This document shows, piece by piece, positions 1-6,227 of a stretch of DNA of 9,547 nucleotides. Origin of the DNA: SKVR01 sp041642035 (GTDB taxonomy: Bacteria > Bacteroidota > Bacteroidia > Bacteroidales > UBA7960); the NCBI GenBank assembly GCA_041642035.1, contig JBEPXC010000136.1, positions 1 to 9,547 of the forward strand. The letters run 5' to 3'. The position numbers were made by a program, and so were the translations under genes. The notes beneath the pieces were generated by a model. That model saw nothing but the letters and a program-made list of their open reading frames with translations. It did no database searches and had not been told where the DNA came from. The stretch's first letter is position 1; every line of letters begins with the position of its first letter.

Positions 1-356
1 TCATCTATGCCTTCGCACAATGCATCAATATATAATCCTGAGCCCCCACTAACCAGAGCGTAATCCGATGAAGTAAATAAAGTATCAAGTAATTGAAGCG
101 CCTTTTCTTCAAAGATGCGGGCATTGTAATAATCAAATATAGATAGATGCCCAACAAAATGATGCTTTGCCATCAGTAATTCCTTTTCAGTTGGGGCGGC
201 TGTGGCAATTTTCAACTCTTTGTAAAATTGTCTTGCATCGGAAGAAATTATTTCGGCTTCAAGGGCATTGGCCAGGATAATACTGGTTTGTGTTTTGCCA
301 ACAGCCGTTGGGCCTGTAAGAATAACAAGGGTTTTCTGCTGTTTATTTTCCCTCAT
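1..356 (-). CDS. miaA: tRNA dimethylallyltransferase MiaA, N-terminal part (gene runs off the left edge)
   Basis: MiaA transfers a dimethylallyl group to N6 of A37 in tRNAs reading codons that begin with U, giving i6A37; it is cytosolic. The ATG is at 356-354, and 118 complete codons are visible. A P-loop, GPTAVGKT, lies at about residues 15-22. It is followed by SSDARQ, the counterpart of the family's S-D-S-R-Q substrate-binding motif, then a KHHFVG segment and SGGSGLYIDAL near the cut, all in the order expected for MiaA. The C-terminal two thirds lie outside the window. The first 14 bases overlap the end of the upstream ORF-3-like gene, so the two are probably translationally coupled. Identification is by recognisable motifs and is firm; completeness cannot be judged. 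Confidence 0.95.
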   Translation of the reverse strand, partial: MRENKQQKTLVILTGPTAVGKTQTSIILANALEAEIISSDARQFYKELKIATAAPTEKELLMAKHHFVGHLSIFDYYNARIFEEKALQLLDTLFTSSDYALVSGGSGLYIDALCEGID

Positions 357-999
357 CAGAATCTTCGCTTATCTGGATAGAATCATCATAAAAGCCAGCA
401 TCGTCTAAATTATCCATGTCTTCTTCACCATAGGTCTGGGTTTCTTCATGATCATCACTCCCTATAAAGCCCATCGCCATCTCATGCATCTCATCTTCGT
501 TCTCCGCAAGTTCTGCATCGTCGTCGTCTTCGTCATCTACTCCAGGCAATACAATAGGCTTACGGCTGATTTCTATGGGAATACCCCCAACGCTTGCCGA
601 TATACGGGGGTACTGCTGGTTGGGTGAACCCGGCATAATCTTCAATAGCTCGATGTAGAAATTCCAGTCTTTGTCAATATCGTAAACATAGATAAATTTT
701 TGATGGGGGTCATCAATAAAATCGCTCAGAACACACTCATCCATGAAAAATTTGTTGTCGGGCAGGTCGGCATCCTGCTTGGCTTTAGCGGTATCGATAT
801 TGCCCGGCTGAAATATGCGCTTTCTTTTTCGGTAAAAGTGATCACACATAAAAAAGGCATTTTCAACAGATTTGTCAAGAGAAAGATTCTCGCTGATTAT
901 ATTGTGAAAGTCAAAGAAGGTCTGGTCAGAGCGTAGTTCAATATCTCTTGAAAAACCTTCCTGCTCCTCGAAGTTCATTCTAAATCTATAGGTAAACAT
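343..999 (-). CDS. pRiA4b ORF-3-like protein (PRiA4_ORF3 / IS1096 TnpR-like family) with acidic C-terminal tail
   Basis: 218 residues. The core (about 1-150) holds the signature FIYVYDIDKDWNFYIELLKI-like block at about 102-121, which corresponds to the Y-x-Y-D-F-G-D-x-W segment of the pRiA4b ORF-3 family, followed by YPRISASVGGIPIE. Residues 154-218 form a strongly acidic, probably disordered tail rich in Asp and Glu. Names such as 'IS1096 element passenger TnpR' are inherited labels: no transposase, inverted repeat or recombinase catalytic motif is visible here, so I read it as a resident cellular gene. The biochemical function is unknown. It lies between cca and miaA and overlaps the miaA start by 14 bp, which hints at a link with tRNA or RNA metabolism (inference only). 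The ATG at 999 is the only reasonable start, and a possible -7 element lies about 50 bp upstream. Confidence 0.8.
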   Translation of the reverse strand: MFTYRFRMNFEEQEGFSRDIELRSDQTFFDFHNIISENLSLDKSVENAFFMCDHFYRKRKRIFQPGNIDTAKAKQDADLPDNKFFMDECVLSDFIDDPHQKFIYVYDIDKDWNFYIELLKIMPGSPNQQYPRISASVGGIPIEISRKPIVLPGVDDEDDDDAELAENEDEMHEMAMGFIGSDDHEETQTYGEEDMDNLDDAGFYDDSIQISEDSDEGK

Positions 1000-1051
1000 A
1001 ATATGATGGTTAAACTAATGATAAACTTGATGAAATAAAGAATTATTTATA

Positions 1052-1059
1052 CAAAATTA
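1052..1059 (-). promoter_or_regulatory. possible -7 element for the ORF-3-like/miaA pair
   Basis: The minus strand reads TAATTTTG, an exact match to the Bacteroidota -7 consensus TAnnTTTG. It lies in the 64-bp gap between cca and the ORF-3-like gene, about 53 bp before its ATG. No TTG is found 19-21 bp further upstream, so this is a half-supported promoter. Readthrough from cca is equally possible. Confidence 0.3.
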
Positions 1060-1063
1060 ATGA

Positions 1064-2485
1064 TTAATTTGATTCTTTCTTAGGCTGAAGGCCTAGTTTT
1101 TTGCCCTCTTGTATCATAAATTTCAGGGCTTCATCTCTTTGGTTTTGAATAACTCCATCCAGTATGGCTTCCCGAATGGCTGTCTTGATGATACCCACTT
1201 CTCTGCCTGGTTTTATCCCGAAAAGATCCATTATATCTTCTCCTGAAACAGGGGGTTGCCAGTTGCGCAGCTTATCCTTTTCTTCTATCTCAGCCAGTTT
1301 GATCCGTACCTGCCTGAAGTTTTCCAGAAATCTTTGCACTTTACCTTCGTTGCTGCTGGTAATATCAGCTTCACACAAGGTCATCAGATCGTCTATATGA
1401 TCGCCTGCATCAAAGAGAAGCCTTCTTACGGCCGAATCGGTTACGATACACTCGCTTAACACAATAGGGCGCAGGTGCAGTAATACCAGGTTGCGCACAT
1501 ATTTCATTTTTTCGTCCAGGGGAAGGTGCAGACGTTTAAATATTTGGGGAACCATTTTTGCTCCCACAAACTCATGCCCATGAAAAGTCCATCCCACTTT
1601 TGCATCAAACTGTTTGGTCCGGGGTTTGCCTATATCATGCAAAAGAGCTGCCCAGCGAAGCCATAAATTATCCGACTTGCTGCACAGATTTTCCAATACC
1701 TTGATGGTGTGGAAGAAATTATCCTTATGGGCTTTTCCATTTATCACTTCGACGCCATGCATGGCATCCAGCTCAGGGAAAAATTCACCGAGAATGCAGG
1801 CCTTTTTTAATAGCTTTAATCCTTTGCCGGGATTGGCAGACAGCATAATTTTATTAAACTCATCCATCACCCTTTCGATAGAAACTATTCTGATGCGCTT
1901 AGCATTGCGGCGGATGGCTTCAAAAGAATCGTTGTCGATAGAAAAATCAAGCTGAGCAGCAAAGCGAATGGCTCGCATCATGCGCAGGGGATCATCGGAG
2001 TAAGTAATATCAGGCTGAAGTGGAGTACGCAGAATTCTGTTCTCCAGATCGGTGATGCCTCCAAACAAATCAATGAGCTGACCATAGGTGTCATGATTAA
2101 GGCTAATGGCCATGGCATTAATGGTAAAATCGCGCCGACTGATATCCTCTTCAAAACTTGCATCTTCTACAATGGGTTTCCTGGAATCAGCACGATAGGA
2201 CTCTTTGCGGGCCCCTACAAATTCTATTTCCCAGTCGTCGATTCGCAGCATGGCGGTACCGAAGTTTTTAAATACAGTAAGCTTGTGGGCTTGCCCCAGG
2301 TGTTGGGCTATATGGTTGGCAAAAACGATACCGTTTCCTTCTACTACAATGTCAATATCTTTTGATTTTCTTCCCAGCACCAGATCTCTTACCCAACCCC
2401 CTACCACATAAGCCGGAAGACCTGTTTGGATGGTTGCCTGAGCAATTAGCCTAAATACAGGATGCGTTAATTTATTTTCAAACAA
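1064..2485 (-). CDS. cca: CCA tRNA nucleotidyltransferase with HD domain
   Basis: Adds or repairs the 3'-terminal CCA of tRNAs in the cytosol. The 473-residue protein has the class II nucleotidyltransferase head: VVGGWVRD at about 27-34, then DID at 43-45 as the metal-binding carboxylates, RRDFTINAMA at 117-126, and the LRMMRAIRFA block at about 167-176. An HD domain follows (LLHDIGKPR at about 281-289), as in long bacterial CCA enzymes. The start is TTG at 2485: an in-frame TAA lies two codons upstream, no ATG precedes the catalytic core, and the TTG start gives the expected ~25-residue lead (xxHPVFRLI) before the GG motif. The preceding tsaC gene ends 50 bp upstream, so they may be co-transcribed. 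Whether it adds CCA or only A cannot be told from the sequence. Confidence 0.95.
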   Translation of the reverse strand: MFENKLTHPVFRLIAQATIQTGLPAYVVGGWVRDLVLGRKSKDIDIVVEGNGIVFANHIAQHLGQAHKLTVFKNFGTAMLRIDDWEIEFVGARKESYRADSRKPIVEDASFEEDISRRDFTINAMAISLNHDTYGQLIDLFGGITDLENRILRTPLQPDITYSDDPLRMMRAIRFAAQLDFSIDNDSFEAIRRNAKRIRIVSIERVMDEFNKIMLSANPGKGLKLLKKACILGEFFPELDAMHGVEVINGKAHKDNFFHTIKVLENLCSKSDNLWLRWAALLHDIGKPRTKQFDAKVGWTFHGHEFVGAKMVPQIFKRLHLPLDEKMKYVRNLVLLHLRPIVLSECIVTDSAVRRLLFDAGDHIDDLMTLCEADITSSNEGKVQRFLENFRQVRIKLAEIEEKDKLRNWQPPVSGEDIMDLFGIKPGREVGIIKTAIREAILDGVIQNQRDEALKFMIQEGKKLGLQPKKESN

Positions 2486-2535
2486 TAGTTATTGGATTAG
2501 ATGTTGTGCTACAATTCAATTTTTTCGGCTTTTTA

Positions 2536-3099
2536 TCAGCTTCTTAAGATATGTATCTGGCCATCATCCTGAACCTTAATGATGGCAGAGGGCTTGGAAG
2601 AAATAAAAACATCCTGATCAGAGGTGCAAATATAATCTACCGCTTCTTTAATCTCTTTGCTGATCTTGCTAAAGGCGATGGGTGAGGGCTCTCCACTATA
2701 ATTTGCCGATGTCGATGTTATGGGTTTGCCAAATTTGTTCAGCAACTCCCGACAAAATGTATTGGAAGGAATTCTTATGGCGATGGTTCCGTCGTCGGGA
2801 ATCAGGTTTTTTGGCAGGTTGCGCGCATTTTTATAAATAATGGTTAGTGATCCCTTGTAGGTATGAATCATTTCAATAGCTATTTCCGGCACTTTTTGTA
2901 CATACTGCTTAATCATGTCAACATTCCCGGCAAGAATAATCAATGATTTACTCTCCTGTCGGAATTTAATTTTATATAACTTACTGACGGCCTTAGCATT
3001 GGTGGCATCACAACCTAAACCCCAGATGGTGTCGGTGGGGTAGAGGATGATGCCTCCACTTTGCAGCACCTCAATGGCCTTATCCAGATCTTCATGCAT
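2536..3099 (-). CDS. tsaC: L-threonylcarbamoyladenylate synthase (TsaC/YrdC/Sua5 family, short form)
   Basis: Makes threonylcarbamoyl-AMP from threonine, bicarbonate and ATP, the first step of the t6A37 modification of ANN-decoding tRNAs. The 187 residues cover a single YrdC-like domain; the extra C-terminal Sua5 domain is absent, so this is the short TsaC form. Visible motifs are YPTDTIWGLGCD at 20-31, the basic KIKFRQESKSLIIL block at about 43-56, and STSANYSGEPSP at about 129-140. The family usually has K-P-L where this protein has K-S-L (about residues 51-53), a mild deviation. The ATG at 3099 is followed directly by a typical N-terminal helix. It has its own promoter candidate (3162-3191). 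TsaB, TsaD and TsaE are not in the window. Confidence 0.93.
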   Translation of the reverse strand: MHEDLDKAIEVLQSGGIILYPTDTIWGLGCDATNAKAVSKLYKIKFRQESKSLIILAGNVDMIKQYVQKVPEIAIEMIHTYKGSLTIIYKNARNLPKNLIPDDGTIAIRIPSNTFCRELLNKFGKPITSTSANYSGEPSPIAFSKISKEIKEAVDYICTSDQDVFISSKPSAIIKVQDDGQIHILRS

Positions 3100-3161
3100 A
3101 AATACTTTTTGGTTATGTGTTAAGTGATAATGCTGGTCAGGATTAACTTCTTTTAATTCAT

Positions 3162-3191
3162 CAAAATTACTACTCCTGTTTACAATTTCAA
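3162..3191 (-). promoter_or_regulatory. Bacteroidota-type promoter upstream of tsaC
   Basis: On the minus strand a TTG (3191-3189) is separated by exactly 19 bp from TAATTTTG (3169-3162). This matches the TTG-N19-21-TAnnTTTG pattern of the Bacteroidota housekeeping sigma factor. The predicted transcript would begin near 3155, leaving a leader of roughly 55 nt before the tsaC ATG. This is a pattern match only, but it is the best promoter match I found in the window. Confidence 0.55.
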
Positions 3192-3200
3192 TATCTCAAA

Positions 3201-3217
3201 AGAACATTTAACGTTCT
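3201..3217 (-). terminator. weak hairpin after dapD, possible terminator
   Basis: Read on the minus strand, AGAAC-GTTAAAT-GTTCT forms a 5-bp stem with a 7-nt loop and is followed by a short TTT run. It lies about 30 bp after the dapD stop and just before the tsaC promoter candidate, a sensible place for a terminator. The stem is short and the T-tract poor, so confidence is low. Confidence 0.3.
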
Positions 3218-3244
3218 CTTTCAACCTGGGGCAGCATAATGGTG

Positions 3245-4060
3245 TTAAACGGCCACGTTATATTCTCTTAGCGCATCATTAAGGCTGGTCTTTTGGTTGG
3301 TGCTTGCTTTCCTTTTACCTATAATCAGGGCGCAGGGAACATTATAGGTGCCTGCAGGGAAAGTTTTCGCAATGCTTCCGGGTATTACTACGGCTCTTGG
3401 AGGCACCACTCCGGTGTAAGTAATAGGTTCAGGCCCGCTGACATCGATAATTTTGGTTGAACCGGTAAGAACAACATTTGCCCCCAAAACGGCTTCTTCT
3501 TCAATTCTCACGCCCTCTACCACAATGCACCGTGAACCGATAAAACAATTATCTTCGATGATAACCGGAGCCGCCTGTATGGGTTCAAGCACGCCCCCGA
3601 TACCAACGCCTCCACTGAGATGAACGTTTTTCCCTATTTGAGCACAGCTGCCTACTGTAGCCCAGGTGTCGACCATGGTGCCACTGTCAACAAAGGCCCC
3701 TATATTTACATAAGAAGGCATTAAAACAATGCCAGGTGCCAGGTAGGAGCCATAGCGTGCTATGGCATGGGGAACTACCCTTACCCCAAGCTCTGCATAA
3801 TCTTTTTTGAGTGCTATCTTGTCGTGAAATTCAAACGGGCCAATCTCAACAGTTTGCATCTTACGTGTTGGGAAATATAATATTACAGCCTTTTTTATCC
3901 ATTCATTCACTATCCATGCTCCATTGATTTTTTCTGCTACACGCAGAGTACCTTTATCAAGATGTTCTAGGGTGGTTTCAATGGCCGCAAGCATTTGGGC
4001 TTCTTTGAGCAGGGAACGGTCTTCCCATGCCTGTTCAACAAGATTTTTAAGCATCTCCAT
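3245..4060 (-). CDS. dapD: 2,3,4,5-tetrahydropyridine-2,6-dicarboxylate N-succinyltransferase
   Basis: Transfers succinyl from succinyl-CoA to tetrahydrodipicolinate in the succinylase branch of diaminopimelate/lysine synthesis; cytosolic trimer. The 271 residues show the family layout: an alpha-helical N-terminal domain (about 1-90), then a left-handed beta-helix of hexapeptide repeats from about 100 to 215 (for example YVNIGAFVDSGTMVDTWATV and QIGKNVHLSGGVGIGGVLEP), then a C-terminal strand region with VPPRAVVIPG and a helical tail. The length is normal for DapD. The GIGGVLEP stretch and the absence of DapH-specific features argue against the acetyltransferase. The ATG at 4060 is chosen; Met3 is an alternative. 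It starts only 6 bp after the crtW stop codon, so the two are very likely co-transcribed although their pathways are unrelated. Confidence 0.95.
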   Translation of the reverse strand: MEMLKNLVEQAWEDRSLLKEAQMLAAIETTLEHLDKGTLRVAEKINGAWIVNEWIKKAVILYFPTRKMQTVEIGPFEFHDKIALKKDYAELGVRVVPHAIARYGSYLAPGIVLMPSYVNIGAFVDSGTMVDTWATVGSCAQIGKNVHLSGGVGIGGVLEPIQAAPVIIEDNCFIGSRCIVVEGVRIEEEAVLGANVVLTGSTKIIDVSGPEPITYTGVVPPRAVVIPGSIAKTFPAGTYNVPCALIIGKRKASTNQKTSLNDALREYNVAV

Positions 4061-4066
4061 TATTCT

Positions 4067-4885
4067 CTATTGTTTTTTTGTTGTATGTAATTTCCACCAT
4101 TGAATATTTTGATCCTGGTGGTGTTCAAAATGATATCCGAAAAAGTAGCAACTTATCATGGCCCATAAATGGTTCTTCTTTTGTGTTCTTGCCCGGTGGG
4201 GCATCATATGGGGCTCATGAGGCAGCCGGTGAGGCCAGTAAACCCCGAAATAGAACAGTTGCAACGTGCCCAGTATGGCTGGCAGCGCCCAGTAAACAAG
4301 AGTTTTAACCTCACCAAAGCCCAGTATATGAATAAAGAGATTATAAACAACAGCCATAATAATGATCTGAAAAATAGTCATGTATCTCCACATGAAAATT
4401 CCCCACCAGCGCCAGAAGCTTTGCGATTTGACATAAAAATCAGGATCCGATGCTGTTGCAGGGGCTTTATGGTGAAGACCATGATTCTTTCGCAACCTTT
4501 TATATGACATGGCTGCAAAGAGAAAAGTGGCTATGGTGCCCAGGGTATTATTTACCACTTTATTTTTTGAAACACCTCCATGCATGGCGTCGTGGCCGGT
4601 AATAAACAAACCGGTATAAAGCCAGGCCTGGATAAGTATATGAAGATACATCCAACCATTGGTGGGTGATAAAGCAACATGATGAAACATCCAGGCCAGG
4701 TGCGAACCCCAGCTGAGGATGATTAAAACGGCTATAAATACTCCCATATAGCTTGAAATGGATTGTGGTATAGTGAATTGTGAATATGTTTTTTCTTTCC
4801 GCAAAAATGCATTATCAGCACCAGAAGAAACCTCAAAAATACACATTATTAGCCATATTAACAAAACGGAACTTGCTTCAAACAA
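4067..4885 (-). CDS. crtW: beta-carotene 4-ketolase, CrtW-like membrane di-iron oxygenase
   Basis: Predicted to oxidise C4 of beta-ionone rings, turning beta-carotene into echinenone/canthaxanthin with O2 and reductant, in the inner membrane. The 272 residues are hydrophobic with several membrane segments and carry the histidine clusters of the fatty-acid desaturase superfamily: HDAMH (98-102), HGLHH (135-139) and HFEHH (242-246), plus WPHR at 218-220. The TGLFITGHDAMHG block and the GYHFEHH...WWKL ending are close to CrtW rather than acyl-lipid desaturases. The annotated start is TTG at 4885 (in-frame stop upstream, no upstream ATG); the first ATG is codon 14 (4846-4844), inside the first membrane helix, so the exact N-terminus is uncertain. 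It is divergent from the lycopene cyclase gene, which supplies its substrate. A hydroxylase or other desaturase is less likely. Confidence 0.85.
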   Translation of the reverse strand: MFEASSVLLIWLIMCIFEVSSGADNAFLRKEKTYSQFTIPQSISSYMGVFIAVLIILSWGSHLAWMFHHVALSPTNGWMYLHILIQAWLYTGLFITGHDAMHGGVSKNKVVNNTLGTIATFLFAAMSYKRLRKNHGLHHKAPATASDPDFYVKSQSFWRWWGIFMWRYMTIFQIIIMAVVYNLFIHILGFGEVKTLVYWALPAILGTLQLFYFGVYWPHRLPHEPHMMPHRARTQKKNHLWAMISCYFFGYHFEHHQDQNIQWWKLHTTKKQ

Positions 4886-4952
4886 TAGATGATAAAATAT
4901 GTTTAATGATCGTTTTTATAGTTGATAACCTATTAATTTACCTCCCCGGCTT
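4886..4952. promoter_or_regulatory. divergent crtW / lycopene cyclase intergenic region
   Basis: These 67 AT-rich bases must hold the start signals for both carotenoid genes. On the plus strand TATGTTTA (4898-4905) is one base off the TAnnTTTG -7 consensus, and a TTG (4873-4875) lies 22 bp upstream, slightly more than the usual spacing. I found no good match on the minus strand. No clear operator palindrome is visible. Confidence 0.3.
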
Positions 4953-5660
4953 ATGGAAAAATGGACATATGCTCTTTTGTTATTGGGTAGTATCGCAGTT
5001 CCTTTGTTGCGAAGCTTTGAAAACAGAGTGGCTTTTTACGCCAAATGGCCCTATCTTTTTAAAGGCATTTTGGTGATGATGCTCCTGTATATCCCCTGGG
5101 ATGTCATATTTACTCGTATGAAAATATGGTCCTTTAACTATGATTATGTATTGGGATATTATTTTCTTAGCCTTCCTGTTGAAGAATGGCTCTTTTTTAT
5201 CATCATTACCTATTGTTGTGTTTTTGTATATGAAGTGTTGCGATTCTTCTTCCCTCATTTCTATTTCCCGAAAGCTTCCTACGCACTAACTCTTATCCTT
5301 GGTCTCCTTACCCTTACGCTCGCCTTTATGAATACCCATCGCATTTATACCTTTGTGGTAATGTATCTTTCCTCTATACTGCTTTTCTGGCAATTCTTTA
5401 CCAAAAGCCATAAAACATGGTTGAGTCATTTCTACTTTATGTACTTTGTGTCGCTGGTGCCTTTTTTTATTGTTAATGGTGTGTTAACCTCTTTACCGGT
5501 GGTTTCTTACAACGACTCACACAACCTTGGCATACGCCTTTTCACTATACCCATCGAAGATTCTTTTTATTTCCTGAGCATGATGTTTATCACCATCATG
5601 GTATACGAAAATTCCTATGGGAGAAAGCACAGCGGGAAGATGAAAAAAAGAAGCTCCTGA
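4953..5660 (+). CDS. crtYcd: lycopene beta-cyclase, fused CrtYc-CrtYd type membrane protein
   Basis: Predicted to cyclise the ends of lycopene into beta-ionone rings, giving beta-carotene, in the inner membrane. The 235-residue protein is strongly hydrophobic with about six to seven membrane segments and is built as two related halves, as expected for a fusion of the heterodimeric CrtYc and CrtYd cyclases. Each half carries the family acidic motif: LPVEEWLFF at 74-82 and IPIEDSFYF at 199-207. There is no FAD-binding GxGxxG motif, so it is not the classical CrtY/CrtL type. ATG at 4953; stop TGA at 5658-5660. It is divergent from the ketolase that acts on its product. The C-terminal tail is basic (KHSGKMKKRSS). 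Family assignment is strong; ring type (beta rather than epsilon) is inferred from the neighbouring ketolase. Confidence 0.88.
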   Translation: MEKWTYALLLLGSIAVPLLRSFENRVAFYAKWPYLFKGILVMMLLYIPWDVIFTRMKIWSFNYDYVLGYYFLSLPVEEWLFFIIITYCCVFVYEVLRFFFPHFYFPKASYALTLILGLLTLTLAFMNTHRIYTFVVMYLSSILLFWQFFTKSHKTWLSHFYFMYFVSLVPFFIVNGVLTSLPVVSYNDSHNLGIRLFTIPIEDSFYFLSMMFITIMVYENSYGRKHSGKMKKRSS

Positions 5661-5698
5661 TCGCATTGGTTGTTTTCTATTTATCGAATAAAAATGCG

Positions 5699-5706
5699 TA
5701 TATTTG
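5699..5706 (+). promoter_or_regulatory. -7 promoter element of the regulator gene
   Basis: TATATTTG matches the Bacteroidota -7 consensus TAnnTTTG exactly and lies 47 bp before the regulator ATG. The -33 position is weak: TTTTC rather than TTTG at the right spacing (21 bp). The last four bases of the element are shared with the palindromic operator, so a bound repressor would block the promoter directly. Confidence 0.5.
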
Positions 5707-5721
5707 CAACAATGTTGCAAA
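5703..5721 (+). promoter_or_regulatory. perfect 9-1-9 palindrome, likely Zur/Fur-family operator
   Basis: TTTGCAACAATGTTGCAAA is a perfect inverted repeat of two 9-base arms (TTTGCAACA / TGTTGCAAA) around a single A at 5712. Its size and AT-rich dyad form are typical of Fur-superfamily operators. It overlaps the -7 element and lies 32 bp upstream of the Fur-family gene, so autoregulation is the simplest reading. No T-tract follows, which argues against a terminator for the preceding cyclase gene. Assignment to Zur rather than Fur is inferred from the genes downstream. Confidence 0.65.
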
Positions 5722-5753
5722 ATCTAATGCGCTCAATTAAAAGTATTCAGTAA

Positions 5754-6164
5754 ATGATTGATGAAGCAAATGCTCTGTTGGGCAATAAGAATTTATCGCG
5801 CACACCCTGCCGGGTGGATGTGTTGAGAACCCTGCTTGAATCAGGATCAGCCTTGTCCGAAACGGAGATCAGAAATAAACTTTCGTATACCTTTGACCGA
5901 ACCACCATTTATCGTACTCTTCGTAGTTTTTTAGATCAGGATGTAATTCATAGTATCGCGCTGGAAGGGGGAGATGTGCGTTATGCCATTACGCGTCATA
6001 AACATAAGAGTAAAGAGCATTTTCATGCTCATTTTTACTGTGATGGTTGCAATAATGTGTATTGCCTGCCCCGTCCTGAGTTTACTCCTCCTGTGCTTCC
6101 AGAGGGATTTGCAGCCTCAGGCTATGACCTGATCATTAATGGCAGGTGCAAAAGTTGCAATTAA
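5754..6164 (+). CDS. zur: Fur-family transcriptional regulator, probably zinc-responsive (Zur)
   Basis: A 136-residue metal-dependent repressor. A winged-helix DNA-binding domain occupies about 12-80, with a recognition helix around DRTTIYRTLRSF (48-59). The dimerisation/metal domain has the family HFHAHFYCDGC cluster (89-99), where H89, H91, H93, C96 and C99 are candidate metal ligands. C132 and C135 (CKSC) form the second Cys pair; the two CxxC pairs are the usual structural zinc site. ATG at 5754, about 40 nt after the predicted transcription start. The palindrome at 5703-5721 overlaps its promoter. The downstream genes encode a predicted zinc-handling ABC system and a ZnuA-like protein, which is why I favour Zur over Fur, Mur or PerR. 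Motifs alone do not fix the metal. Confidence 0.85.
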   Translation: MIDEANALLGNKNLSRTPCRVDVLRTLLESGSALSETEIRNKLSYTFDRTTIYRTLRSFLDQDVIHSIALEGGDVRYAITRHKHKSKEHFHAHFYCDGCNNVYCLPRPEFTPPVLPEGFAASGYDLIINGRCKSCN

Positions 6165-6165
6165 T

Positions 6166-6189
6166 CCTCAAATAGATTGTCGGTTGAGG
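6166..6189 (+). other. stem-loop between regulator and ATPase genes
   Basis: CCTCAA (6166-6171) and TTGAGG (6184-6189) are perfect inverted 6-base arms around a 12-nt loop, directly after the regulator stop codon and followed by AAAAAG rather than a T-tract. It is therefore not a standard terminator on the plus strand. It could stabilise or process the transcript, or be chance. Confidence 0.25.
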
Positions 6190-6206
6190 AAAAAGACATA
6201 CCATTG
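6177..6206 (+). promoter_or_regulatory. weak promoter candidate before the ATPase gene
   Basis: TTG (6177-6179), a 19-bp spacer and TACCATTG (6199-6206) resemble TTG-N19-TAnnTTTG with one mismatch in the -7 element. It would give a leader of about 15 nt. It could be a secondary promoter inside the cassette, in the 63-bp gap after the regulator gene. Confidence 0.25.
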
Positions 6207-6227
6207 TAAAATAAACTATCCATTTCA

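Noticed and set aside
343..999. Insertion-sequence passenger gene (suggested by the IS1096/TnpR family label)
   Set aside because: No transposase, terminal inverted repeats or target duplications are visible, and the gene overlaps miaA as a resident gene would.
3100..3244. Possible small gene between tsaC and dapD
   Set aside because: No open frame with a sensible start; the gap is accounted for by the promoter candidate, leader and hairpin.
4078..4507. Plus-strand open frames opposite the carotenoid ketolase
   Set aside because: Shadows of the minus-strand gene, which has all three His clusters in frame; the plus frames show no recognisable domain.
5703..5721. Palindrome read as a rho-independent terminator of the lycopene cyclase gene
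   Set aside because: The stem has an AT-rich base, almost no loop and no following T-tract on the plus strand; overlap with a -7 element and position before a Fur-family gene fit an operator better.
6147..6161. Second Zur-like half-site pair (GCAAAAGTTGC) at the end of the regulator gene
   Set aside because: The dyad core is 11 rather than 13 bases, lacks the C/G inner pair, and lies in the coding sequence for the C-terminal CKSC motif.
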